Positions 46,380 through 57,316 of a DNA stretch of 64,000 nucleotides are shown here, piece by piece. How positions within the stretch are numbered: the stretch's first letter is position 1; each line of letters starts with the position of its first letter. The translations under genes were made by a program, and so were the position numbers. The notes under the pieces are model-generated. The model saw nothing but the letters and a program-made list of their open reading frames with translations, made no database searches and had not been told where the DNA came from. Origin of the DNA: Maratus speciosus (taxonomy: Eukaryota > Arthropoda > Arachnida > Araneae > Salticidae); assembly GCA_963932465.1 (NCBI GenBank), contig OZ010798.1:21834918-21898917 (forward strand), read 5' to 3'.

Positions 46380-47290
46380 GATATAGTTTAGTGCTGATTA
46401 GTTTTTGGTGTGAATCGCGCTGCTATGTAGCATTTTTCAGGATTTCCGCAAAAGCTCTATCTCAAGAACTAATGCACAGATTTTTATAAAACTTCAGATT
46501 CCGTTAATCCTTGATATGAATTGGTGCTGGTAACGTTTTGGTGCAAATCGCTCAACAGATGGCGCTGCTATGCTGCATTTTGTAGAATTTACACGATTTT
46601 CGTAATAGCTCAATCTCAAGAAATAATGCACGGATTTTCATCAAACTTTAGATTCAGTTAGTGTTTGACATGAATTGACGTTTTGCCTCTTGTGATGTAA
46701 ATCGCTCAACAAGTGGCGCTGCTATGCTGAATTTTTTTAGATTTCCGCAATAGCTCTATCTCAAGAACTAATACTTGGGTTTTCAACAAACTTCAGAATC
46801 AGGTATACCTGGATATGAATTAGTGCTGTTTATGTTTTGGTGTAAATCGCTCAACAGGTGGCGCTGCTATGCAGCATTTTTCACGATTTCCACAATAGCT
46901 CAATGTCCAGAACTAATGCACGGATTTTCATCAAACTTCAGATTCAGTTAGTCCTTGACATGAAATGATGTTTTGTACCTTTTCGTGTAAATCGCTCAAC
47001 AGGTGGCGCTGCTGTGCTTCATTTTTTGTGATTTCCACAATAGCTCTAGCTCCAGAACTAATGCACCGATTTTCATCAAACTTCAGATTCCGGTATACCT
47101 TAATATGAATTAGTGCTGTTTGTGTTTTGGTGCAAATCGCTCAACAGGTGGCGCTGCTATGCTGAATTTCTCAGAATTTCGCCAACAGCTCTATCTCAAT
47201 AACTAATGCACGAATTTTCATCAAACTTCGAATTCAGGTATACTTTGATACGAATTGGTTCTAAATTGACGTAATTTCTTATACTATTTA
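46380..47290 (+). repeat. ~145-bp tandem units with CTCF-core-like boxes
   Basis: CAACAGGTGGCGCTGCTATG (or a close variant) lies at 46553, 46707, 46852, 46997 and 47152, spaced 145-155 bp. The other conserved box is CTCAAGAACTAATGCACGGA. The box CAGGTGGCGCT agrees with the YAGRKGGCRSY part of the CTCF consensus. Confidence 0.75.
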
Positions 47291-47691
47291 AATGATTTAA
47301 TTGACGTGATTTATATAGAAGAAAGTTTTGTGATGGCCACAACATACTAGTTACTTTTAAAAATGAGTCTGAAAATGTCTCAGAAAATTTCGAGCTGTTG
47401 AGGGTGGAAAAATAATTTTTCGAATATACCCTTAAACGCAATAAAGCAGGCAAGAGAAGAAACTTGAAAGGTACTGTACTCCAGAATGGTACTTCGACAT
47501 TTTTAATGCAGCACAAAAACAGAAGCGTTTGCTTCCAGGGAGTGAACCCGGGAACACAAGTTTTCTTGTATCTTACATTTCTCATTCCCGAACAGAACAA
47601 AAATCAGAATCTAAATTGAATTTCAAATACACAGTTATACGCAGGCTCTCTTTACGCAAATTTTATTGTATAAAACATGATATATGGTGAA

Positions 47692-48119
47692 TTAAGACTG
47701 TTCTCAATTCCAACAGGGCAACTTTATGGCATAAGTTTTAATTCCTTTTTGTTCGGAAATGCCTGAAACTAGCAGGTGTTGTTCAGAAACTATGTCATCG
47801 AACTGTGTTTTCCGTTATTTTACAAACGCGCAATAGATCTTTCAGGAAATAGTGTCCAAAGTGGGTGTTTGAACTGAATTTCCGCGCGAAAGAAGAATAT
47901 CTACTCAAGGAAGGGTGAAAAAACGTCTTTGTCAGGTGATCAAAATCGCTTATAACTCAATAGGTAATTTATATATAAAAAATGGAAAACACAATTCGAT
48001 TCCAAATCGCTTCCATAGTCAGGCCTCCCAACTTTATACCTTTCCGTTAAAAAAATGAATTTGTAAATGGGTCAAAACGTTTTGTGCTTGTTGAGAAGAG
48101 CTGCTGAGAACAGCCTTAA
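47692..48119 (+). mobile_element. TTAA MITE family B, copy 4
   Basis: TTAAGACTGTTCTCAATTCC and TGAGAACAGCCTTAA ends, 428 bp. The ~150 bp after it ends GGTTGAGAACGCTC, possibly a remnant of another B end. Confidence 0.85.
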
Positions 48120-48270
48120 AGTGCATTATTAATTTTTATTATTTGTTATTTATCAGTTTGAAAATCTGTAATTTAAAATAATGCATAGTTTGAGATATCT
48201 TCTCTGTATGAAGTGCAAAGCCTTGAACCTTTTTTTAAATTTACTTAAATTTGATAGGTTGAGAACGCTC

Positions 48271-48697
48271 TTAAGACTGTTCTCAAATCCAAAGGGTCAA
48301 CTTTCTGACATAAGTTTTACTTCGTTTTTATTCGGAAATGCATGAAACTAGAAGGTGTTGTTATTCAGAAACTATGGAATTGCACTGTTTTTTCCGTTTT
48401 CTTATAAACGCAATAGATCTTTCCGAAAATACTGTCAAATTTGGCATTTTGAACCGAACTTCCGAACGAAAGAAGAAAATCAAGTCAGTAACGGGAGAAA
48501 AATGCCGTGTCACGTGATCAAATTTGCTTATAACTCGATAGGTAAGTTGTTTATCAAAAAAAGGAAAACACAGTTCGATTCCAAATCGCTTCCATAGTCA
48601 GGCCTTCCAACTTTATATCTTTCCGTTAAAAAATGAATGTGTAAATGTGTCAAAACGTTTTGCGCTTGTTGAGCAGAACAATTGAGAACAGCCTTAA
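48271..48697 (+). mobile_element. TTAA MITE family B, copy 5
   Basis: TTAAGACTGTTCTCAAATCC and TTGAGAACAGCCTTAA ends, 427 bp, same orientation as copy 4 and 150 bp from it. Confidence 0.85.
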
Positions 48698-48784
48698 AGA
48701 ATTTTACATTTGCTGTTTACTTCGGTTTTATTTACTATTTATTGAGATACCGTTTAGAAGATAATTTTCATTATTCCGTTTATA

Positions 48785-49851
48785 ACTAGTCGGATGTACC
48801 AATCCCAAAACTTTCTTCTATCTCATATAGGTTAATACTTCAAAATTCGCTATCACACTGCCAAAATTAAATGGCAATCTATGCATCTCATGAGGATTCT
48901 AAAGATATGAAATTCCGTGCATTAGTTCTTGAGATGTGACTATCGTAAAAAACGACTAAATCCAGCAAAATGCTGCCTAGCAGTGCCACCTATTGAATGA
49001 TTTATACCAAATCCTAATCAGCAACAATTTATGTCAACGTCTGACTGAATCTGAAGTTTGGAGAAAATCCGTGCATTAGTTTTTGAGATAGAGCTATTGC
49101 AAAAATCGTGGAAATTCCTGCATAGCAGCGCCACTTATTGTGTGATTAACACCAAAACCTAATTAGCAATAACTTGTGTCAACGTATAACTAAATCTGAA
49201 GTTATATGAGAATTCGTCCATTAGTTCTATTGATAGAGCAACTGCGGAAATCCTGAAAAAGACAGCACAGAAGCGCCACCTGATGGGCGATTCACACCAA
49301 CACATAATCAGTACCAATTCATATCAAGGACTAACTGAATCTGAAGTTTGATGAACATCTGTGCATTAGTTCTTAAGATAAAGCTATTGGGGTAATCGTG
49401 TAAATCCCGTAAAATTCATCATAACAGCGCCACCTGTTGAGTGATTTACACCAAAACGTAATCAGAATCAATTCATATCAAGGACTAACTAAATCTGAAG
49501 CTTGATGAAAATCCGTGCATTAGTTCTTGAGATAGATCTAATGCAAAAATCGTGAAAAATGCAGCATAGCAGCGCCACCTGTTGAGCGATTTACACCAAA
49601 ATCTAATCAGCATCAATTTGCATTAGGGATTAACTGAATATAAATTTTTATTAAATTCCGTGCATTAGTTCTTGAGATAGAGCGCCCACAAAATTTGTGT
49701 GACATAGAGACAGACAGACTCACAGACAGACATTTTGTAAAATATGTCTTTTGGAATCTCTGACCCCTAAAACGTGTCAATCCGTCGAAAAACGGAATTC
49801 GAAAATTTTCATGAATCCAATACTTTCTTCTTGTAAAGATAGAAGAAAGTA
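48785..49851 (-). mobile_element. Helentron/HINE-like element, copy 3
   Basis: ACTAGTCGGATGTACC end, five ~145-bp units, GACA microsatellite (49708-49731) and the terminal hairpin TACTTTCTTCT..AGAAGAAAGTA, 1067 bp. CTCF-like cores (GCGCCACCTGTTGAG type) lie at 48981, 49126, 49270, 49425 and 49570. Confidence 0.78.
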
Positions 49852-50409
49852 AAAATGCGGTATATAACCATGGAATTATACTAAGACGAAAACTTGCCTG
49901 AAACGAAAATTTTCCCTGTCCCAGCAATTCCATTTTAACAGGTTTGATTGCATAATATATGCTTTACCTGCTCTATGATAAAAACCTGTTTAAAGTGGAA
50001 TTTTTCCTGTTGTTTGTGATTCCATCTTAGAAAATTTTAATGTACCTCAGGCCCCTCCAAAATGATAAGTTTAGATACGCCACTGGTGTAGAGAGAAACA
50101 GAAGAGGGGGGGGGGTTGCTAGGGCCCCGATAAAATGGGTGTCCACACCCTACTGTACATTTTATACAAGTTGAATGGATCAAAAGCTGATCCAGATCAC
50201 CATTTAGAGGGGATCATGAATTTCCTTTTTTTTCCGAGGAGTGGGGTGGAGGGGATCACATCTCTTTATAATAAATTTTCATATCGAAAGCTATTCCCAA
50301 ATCCAAAACTAATTACTTTTTTGATACATCCGCGAAGTCATTTTCATTCGTAAATACAAAAAAATTGCATTAATATAAATAAAAATATAAAATTTACCGA
50401 TTTTGTTCA
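49852..50409. other. Intron with G-run repeat scraps
   Basis: A 10-G run at 50106 and TTTAGATACGCCACTGG suggest remnants of the GC-punctuated repeats. No exon. Confidence 0.35.
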
Positions 50410-50572
50410 GATACCAAGAAATTAAAGTGTTTCCCATTTTCTTATAAAAGCAAAGATTCATTCAGAAAATGTTGTCAAAGTTAGCAACATTTTTAGCCAA
50501 GTTTTAGTACTTGACAGCCACAAAAATGTCACAAGGGAACAATTGGCTGTCACTTCCGGAAATTCAGTTTAA
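50410..50572. repeat. Decayed A/B superfamily fragment
   Basis: CATTCAGAAAATGTTGTCAAAGTT and GTCACAAGGGAAC recall the family B interior. Confidence 0.35.
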
Positions 50573-51656
50573 ACTAGTATGTTGTGGCCATCACAAAACT
50601 TTCTTCTATCTCATACATGTCAATACTTCAAAATTCACTATCTCAGTGCCAAATTAAATGGCAATCTGTGTTCATCATGAGAATTCTAAAAATATGAGAT
50701 TCCGTGCATTAGTTCTCGGGGTATGACTGTCGCTGAAATCGTGTAAATCCAGCAAAATGCAGCATAGCAGCGCCACCTATTGGGTTATTTACACCAGAAC
50801 CTAATTATCACCAATTTATATCAACGTCTAACTGAATATGAAGTTTGAGGAAAATTCGTGCATTAGTTCTTGAGATTAGTATTGCGCAAATCATGACAAA
50901 TGCAGCATAGAAGCGCCACCTGTTAAGCGATTTGCAACAACACGTAATCAGCAGCAATATTAATCAAGTTATACTTAAATCCAGGTGAAAATTCTTGCAT
51001 TAGTTCTTGAGATGGAGCTATTGAGGAAGTAAATCAAAATGCAGTACAGCAGCGCCACCTATTGGGCGATATACACCAACACGTAGTCAGCATCATTTCA
51101 TATCAAGGACTAACTAAATCCGGAGTTTGATGAGAATGTGTGCATTAGTTCTTGAGATAGAGCTACTGCGAATATAGTGTAAATCCTGCAAAATGCAGCA
51201 TAGCAGCACCACCTGTTGGGCGATTTACACCAAAACGTAAACAGCATTCATTCCTGTCATGAACTAACGGAATCTGAAGTTTTATAAAAATCCGTGCATT
51301 AGTTCTTGAGATAGAGCTTTTGCGGAAATCCAGCAAAGTGCTACATAGCAGCGCCACCTGCAGGGCGATTTACACCAAAAACTAATCAGCGCCAATCTAT
51401 ATCAGGAACTACCTGAATATAAATTTTTATTAAATTCCGTGCATTAGTTCTTGAGATAAAGCGCCCACAAAATTTGTGTCACATACAGACAGACAGACAG
51501 AGAGACAGACGGACAGACAGACTCACAGACAGACATTTTGTAAAAACATGTTTTTTCGAATCTCTGACCGAAAAAAATGTGTAAATCCGTCAAAAACTGG
51601 AATTTGAAAATTTTCATGAAACCAGTGCTTTCTTCTTGTAAACATAGAAGAACGTA
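50573..51656 (-). mobile_element. Helentron/HINE-like element, copy 4
   Basis: ACTAGTATGTTGTGGCCATC end (the inverse of the copy 2 end), five ~145-bp units, (GACA)n at 51486-51535 and a mutated hairpin at 51630-51656. CTCF-like cores at 50768, 50910, 51050, 51204 and 51349. Confidence 0.78.
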
Positions 51657-52374
51657 AAAATCAAATTTTACGGGATCTTTTTGTAAGATTCTTTGCCTTT
51701 ATCGAAAAATATAAAACACTATTTAATCACAGACAGTGTTCAACTGGCCCACCGGACAGCAAGGCATCATATAGTTTCTCAATAAGTGCAGTTGCAAATG
51801 TCAAATTAAAAAGACTTGACGAATATATCAGAAATAAAAATTAAAGAATTTAATATATATTTCATTTTAAAAAATGATCTTTAGAATATATATATACAAG
51901 GTGATTCATAAATATCGAAACAATAGGCTAACTTCTTAAATATTGCCCCTAGGCACATACTTCCAATTGAAAAGTTTCATAAAAAAAAGGTACAAAATTT
52001 GATGAGATAAGTTTTAACTCCATGGGGGGTCTATATGAGAAAATACAAAAATTAAATTTTTTTACGGGCTCCATAGAGTAAACTTCCCAATTAGGAAATT
52101 TTTCCTTATCTATTCCTGAATTAAACACACAAAAAAAAAATCATCTCGATATCTTTAAAATTCGCAGAGATATCAAAATCCAAAATTCGTGACTTACACC
52201 ATTTATCCATGCCTCTGAGCGACGAGTTTTTGACTCATTTTGAATGCAAGATAGGGATCAGCCACAAATTGTACATTATTAAAAGTCGATATAAGACAGT
52301 GTCTCTCCTTTGGACATAAAATGGGCAGCGTATAGATTATACGTTAAAGTTGTTTTCAAAGTATGCTGGTCGTC

Positions 52375-52500
52375 TGCACGGGTCGAAATATCCTAGGTTC
52401 GGTGCCGAACCGACCCATAGGGAAAAAAAATTCGTCCCTGTCTGGAAAAAAGTTCAAATCGTAGCCTGGCCCGACCTGACTGAATTTCTACATAGTTTTT
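52375..52500 (-). repeat. GC-rich GGGCC-type repeat fragment
   Basis: CTGCACGGGTCG, GGTTCGGTGCCGAACC and GCCTGGCCCGACCTG, related to 13235-13425 and 28655-29003. Confidence 0.55.
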
Positions 52501-53059
52501 TACATCGATATGGTTAAAAGTTGTTTAGTATGTAGGAGTTCTGACCAAAAATGCTTTTTATATCTTTTCTTTTTTCATGTTTATATTTATTATTTTTAAA
52601 GAAGTGCCAAAAGCTGTGATTATTTGTTTTATTAATGAATCTCTATTTATATGTAAATGATTCACTTCTCCTTTATTAACGTTAACCCATATTCCATGTG
52701 TTAGAGACAATGAAAAATGCTACAAAGTAAAATCTTTTAAGATGGAATCACATAGGAAAGGAAAAAAAAGCGTTATAGGCAAGTTCCCTTCTTAGGAGTT
52801 GTAAATGTAGTCTATTTTTTCTCAGGTATTATTATATTCATTTTGCATGGATCAACAGATTTTTCCGTTTAAGAAAGGATTCCGTCATAGGCAGATTTTT
52901 TTCACTAGTTTTACTGTATTTTAAATTTTTTGCCTTTAAAAATATGAATTTTAAAATTTTATTGTAAAATAATGGCCATTTAAAAATATATGCATTTGTT
53001 GCAAAGGATTTTGGGCTGAGCCAAATTTCAGTTACTTTTGCACGGGTTAGGTCAGTCGG

Positions 53060-53530
53060 AGATAATGATTTTAATATGGGTTGTCTCGAGACCGAGACTG
53101 AAAATTTCGCCTAGAGGAGACCTAGGAATAAGGAATCCAGTCCCGGTTCGGTATAACCAGTGGCCGAGAGGGTCTGCTCCCATGCTGGGTTCGAACCCAA
53201 CCGTGTCCTTCGGCCCAATCTTTCGGAGTTTTCAGTGGTTTTCTTCGAACCTTGGATATCTTTGCATAAATACGGGTTAGGTTCCCTTAGAAAGACCTCT
53301 ACGGAAGGCACCCCCCCCGCCCCCCGTTTCGGGATTACATCCATAGTATAGATAATTGGCCGTCATAAATCACACCAACACCCGCTTCGGTATGAAAAAA
53401 TACCATCGGCCCGGCCTGGCCGAGTCTTCAGAAAAAAAGTCGCCAATTTCGGGTCTGGCCGGGCCCCAGTATACAGACTTTTATCGGCCTCGCCGAGGCG
53501 ATAAAAAGCCTGAATTTGTAAGGGCTAAAA
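53060..53530. repeat. GC-rich repeat split by a SINE
   Basis: CAGTCCCGGTTCGGTAT before and GCTTCGGTATG..GGCCCGGCCTGGCCGAG, TCGGCCTCGCCGAGGCG after the SINE. The last string is a 16-bp palindrome. Confidence 0.55.
53155..53385 (+). mobile_element. tRNA-derived SINE, copy 2
   Basis: A box TGGCCGAGAGGG, B box GGGTTCGAACC, the shared body (TTTTCTTCGAACCTTGG, AAATACGGGTTAGGTTCC, AGAAAGACC) and end CGTCATAAATCACACCAAC. The 8-bp target duplication TTCGGTAT lies at 53147-53154 and 53386-53393. Compared with copy 1 the head lacks about 13 bp of the variable-arm region. Confidence 0.85.
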
Positions 53531-54784
53531 TTAGGAAAAACTTTTAATCGGCATGTTTGAAAAAGCATTGTTTCAAATTCTACATTAACCATTTATTTAT
53601 GGACATTTAAGTAGTACAAAAAGGTGGTGGAAACGGCAAAATTTAAACTGAATCGGAAGTTTAAGCTACCAAAAGAAGAGACTTTTTCATGTGCAATTTT
53701 TTAAAATGCATTTAAATATTTTATTAGAAACCAATCAATGTTTAAAACTTTAAATGCGTTTTTCTGCATAATGCTTTTTTAATCGTAAATTAAAAAGGTG
53801 CAAACTTGGAACATGTCTTTTTTGATTATTTACATTAATTTTGTTTCGGAAAATTGAAAAAAAAATTACTTTTAAAAATATGATTTAATTAAAAATAAGT
53901 TATATATTTCTTTAAGTAAATATTTTTAATATTTTTAAAATTAAAATTAACAAAATTCCTGAAACAAAACTAAAATTATATTTTCTTCTTTAATTAAATG
54001 AAAAAAATTTGAAATGCGATGAATAATGTTTCGAGTTATAAAGATTTTAAATTAAATCCGCTTAAAAAAATACTAAACATTTAAATTTTTAAAAAACTTT
54101 ATGCGCATATTAGGAAGTGATTTTGTTTGCAAATTATACGGTTAACCATCACAAAAAAAGAAAAAAAAAATCAAAATTCTAGCTCAACAAATATATTTTT
54201 TACATTTTTCCTAGAACTCTTAAACTAACATTGTTTCTTCGATTGTACGCATTTCAATTTGTGTCTAATCCATTAAAACCTGATGAATTATTTAAACGGC
54301 CATAACTCTGCGAGTTTTTCAGATATGAAGATGCAATTTTTTGTGTTTAATTCAAGAATGGATAAGGAACGTTTTCCTGATTGGACTTTTTACACTACGG
54401 GGGCCGCATAAAAATTTAATTTTCGTATTTTTTGAAATAGACCCCCTATGGAGTTGCAACTTATATCATTAAATTTTGCACCTTTTTTTATGAAACTTTG
54501 CAATTGGAAGTATGGGTCTAGGGGCAATATTTAAAGAAATAGTCTATTGTTTCGATATTTATGAATCACCCTGTATATATTTCTTTTTGTGTTCAGAGAG
54601 AGATCATGACCCCGTGACCTCCCCCCTAAGATCCGCTATTTGAATGGATTCTTTTTTGGATCTTTTAAAGTCTAAATTCAGACACATTTTTCACAACAGT
54701 TTACAAGTTTATTCTGATTTAAAACAATCATTTTAAAGATCCGTAGCTATAAATAAGCTTCTCAAGGAAATATTCCATGTAAAA

Positions 54785-55214
54785 TTAAGGCTGTTCTCAA
54801 ATCCAAAAAAGCAATTTTATGACATAAGTTTTAATTCATTTTTGTTCGGAAATGCATGAATCTAGCAGGTGTTGTTGTTCAGAAACTATGTCATCGAACT
54901 GTGTTTTCCGTATTTTGCAAACGCAATAGATCTTTCAGAAAAGAGTGTCAAAGTGGACATTTTAAGCCGAATTTCCGCGCGAAAGAATAATAACCGCTTA
55001 AGAGAGGGTGAAAAACGTCTTTGTCACGTGATCAAAATCCCTTCTAACTCAATAGATAATTTATGGATCAAAACATGGAAAACTCAGTTAGTTCGATTCC
55101 AAATCGCTTTCAGAGTCAAGCCTTCAAATTTTATATCTTTTCGTTAAAAAATGACTTTATAAATGTTTCAAAACATTTTCCGCTTGTTAAGCAGAGTATT
55201 TGAGAACAGTCCTA
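54785..55214 (+). mobile_element. TTAA MITE family B, copy 6
   Basis: TTAAGGCTGTTCTCAAATCC at the left. At the right TTGAGAACAGTCCTAG, so the TTAA has decayed to CTAG. Confidence 0.8.
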
Positions 55215-55327
55215 GACGCTCTCTCTCTTTCGCTCACTCCCTTACTCCCACCCTCGAGAAATCACATCTGGTGCAAAAAAATTAGGAAAAACAAGACAAA
55301 TACTATTGTATATTTTATTCTATTGCA

Positions 55328-55540
55328 GGAGGATTGGTGATAACTATTACAAAAAATGTTTGGTTTTACTGTGATGTCTACTTCCGAAGCCGATCACAAA
55401 ACGGGGAAACTTCGAAAATGACCGGAGAATGTGATTCTTTTTTGTGTTCTTGTGATGATATGGAGGGCCGGTTAAACTATTGTGCTCCCCTTTTGAGTTA
55501 TGGAGGTGGCCTAAAACAGCGGAACAATCCGGAGAAGAAC
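55328..55540 (+). other. Open cysteine-containing stretch, plus strand; status unclear
   Basis: After a TTCTATTGCAG acceptor-like string the plus strand is open: VITITKNVWFYCDVYF, then GECDSFLCSCDDMEG and LNYCAPLLSYGGG. Codon use is less AT-biased than the flanks. No partner exon or known family was found. It may be an unrelated gene fragment or element remnant. Confidence 0.2.
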
Positions 55541-55582
55541 TTCTTTGTTTTCCGGAACCTCTTCTTTTTCTGTAAAAATAAA

Positions 55583-55595
55583 TAATAATAATATG

Positions 55596-55626
<31 letters not shown>

Positions 55627-55666
55627 CAATAATAATAATAGTAATAATAATAATGACAATAATGTG
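55583..55666. repeat. (AAT)n microsatellite
   Basis: ATAATA units with a few GAC interruptions. Confidence 0.85.
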
Positions 55667-55784
55667 TATGTATATTATGATATCGTACGTGGCACAGAAA
55701 TCGCGATTATTTGTTAATTGTTTAATGGCAACGTCCGAATGAAACGCATCTCATTTGTCATTGAACTGCATTGAATGCATCCCC

Positions 55785-56050
55785 ATACCTATAAGGGGGG
55801 TTGCCATAGGGGGACGGTGTTCTGTCGCCAAATACCGCCGAGTTTTTCGCCAACTTGGCGATATATCACAAAATTCGGCAACCAAAATGAGTCGCCAAAA
55901 GTGACGCCAAATTGGCGATATCTCTAATATCTCGCGAAATTCCAATAGACTTCCATTGTAAACCAATAGGGTTTACTTGCTTACAGAAAATCTACTGAGA
56001 TATTTTATTGCAACAAAAACTAATATTAGCTTAAGGGATTCTATTAATTA
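55785..56050 (+). repeat. TTGGCGA-type repeat, copy 2
   Basis: GTCGCCAAATACCGCC, CGCCAACTTGGCGATAT, CCAAATTGGCGATATCTC, then the same tail as 25985-26190 in inverse order. It has several short TTGGCGA/TCGCCAA palindromes. Confidence 0.6.
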
Positions 56051-56219
56051 TATTTAAGGGAGTCCAAGTAAATTAAACTATGCATAACAGTAACACGATA
56101 CAATGCTTAGCATGCTTTCCCAAACATAAGTTTTAAGGGAAATCAAACTGGTCGCCAAGGGTGGCTATAATATATTTTATAGTAATAATAATAAAACAGA
56201 AATAATAAAACAAAATATA

Positions 56220-57316
56220 ACAGACTGGGTAGCGGCTGCGCAAACCATCACCTTTTCAAGTTGACGGACGGCTGAAATTCCAGTATTAGACAGAATTCGA
56301 TTAGCGTATTAAAGTTAGAAATCGACCGAAACTGAAAACGAATTTCGGTACTCATCCTATTTTCGGCCGAAAACGAAAATGTCCAAAATTTTTTTTAAAG
56401 TAATTAATACATACATAAATATACATAATTATTAAAGTAATTAAACGTGTTTATGAAATATACACAATTATTCATTATACGTATGGCCCAAAACTTCCTA
56501 TTTTCATATAAAATAAAATGTAATTAATTCATCAACGGCAAGAAATTATTTTTCAATTATACGAATTTCATCTAATTAAAAAATGTTTTAGATATATATA
56601 CCTAGATTTATCTTTTATAATGTTTTTTTTTATTACTATCATCTGTTATACTAGAACGTTCTCAAAGAGTATTCGAAGCACTTCTGCGGTTTGAAAAAAA
56701 AAAAAAAAAATTATGTTACTGTTAAGTCTGCAGCTTTTAATGTGCACGTGAAAAAGTTTAGTTCTATATGCATTGCTTGCTTTATAATTTGCACTTACGC
56801 CTTGAGTCAGTCATGACTGATAATTGTAAACAGTGAAATTGATAGCAATAAAATAAAGAGTGTCTCATCTGAACCGGTACAGCTTAAATCAGTAAGCAAT
56901 GTTGAAAATTTAAGAGGGTATAGAAACGAGATTTTTGGAATACAGATATTTTCAGTCCGGCCGAATTTTTGGCAACATTTTAGCCAAAAAAGAATTTTCG
57001 GCGAAACTCAGATTTTGAGCCGAAAACGAAAACGAAACCGAATTTTCGTCCGATCTCTAATTAAAATGCAACTGATCTGCCAAGTCCTATCTTGTTGGAA
57101 ACCACCTGCAAACCCGATTTCACTGGTTTATCGGTAGGTTTATCGTTGTGTTTTCCTGCTCCCAAATGTATAAAAAAAAACATGAAGAACTGAGAGCAGT
57201 AAAACACAATGGTCAGACCAGTTGTATTTTAATATACCAATAGAGTTTTAACTTATCCTGGAATTTCAGCCGTGAACTCGATGAGGTGATGGTTTGTGAA
57301 GCCTCCTCTCGGTCTA
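56220..57316. mobile_element. Foldback element family F, copy 3, split by a nested element
   Basis: CAGACTGGGTAGCGGCTG and CTCTCGGTCTA ends. Arms match copy 1 (GCTGAAATTCCAG, CTGATCTGCCAAGTCC). Interrupted at GCGTATTAAA by 56315-57060. Confidence 0.72.
56315..57060. mobile_element. Nested element with TTAGARATCG..CGAAAACGAAA ends
   Basis: TTAGAAATCGACCGAAACTG and CGAATTTTCGTCCGATCTCTAA are inverted ends. ATTAAA(G/A) on both sides may be the target duplication. Ends rich in CGAAAACG. A 17-A run at 56694. No ORF. Confidence 0.6.

Larger units (their letters stand above)
46124..47351 (+). mobile_element. Helentron/HINE-like element, copy 2 (boundary-defining)
   Basis: The first end is a hairpin, TACTTTCTTCT..AGAAGAAAGTA. 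Then come a CGACGGATTTA region, a (GTCT)n microsatellite (46244-46300), about six ~145-bp tandem units and the end ATGGCCACAACATACTAGT. The uninterrupted family A site shows insertion between two T with no target duplication, the known habit of helentrons. A terminal hairpin, subterminal AGAAGAAAG repeats and a GTCY microsatellite fit DINE-1/HINE structure. No Rep/helicase coding, so non-autonomous. Confidence 0.75.
45784..47435 (+). mobile_element. TTAA MITE family A, copy 5, split by a helentron-like element
   Basis: TTAAGGGTGTATTCCG and GAATATACCCTTAA ends. Sister copies read CATGTTTTTACTTTTAAAAATG without a break; here 1.2 kb is inserted in that string. Minus the insertion it is about 424 bp. 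Confidence 0.9.
51895..54575. mobile_element. 2.7-kb Tc1/mariner-like element with ~270-bp TIRs
   Basis: TACAAGGTGATTCATAAATA and TATTTATGAATCACCCTGTA with TA at both ends begin inverted arms of about 270 bp (GCCCCTAGGCACATACTTCC / GGAAGTATGGGTCTAGGGGC). The middle has no transposase. It holds GC-rich repeat pieces and a SINE, plus AT-rich filler. Confidence 0.75.

Noticed and set aside
47196..47600. 134-codon minus-strand ORF
   Set aside because: It runs from the helentron-like element through the MITE end into flanking DNA; no splice or family support.
24628..51656. CRISPR-like regular repeats
   Set aside because: Units of ~145 bp without unique spacers, in eukaryotic transposon context.
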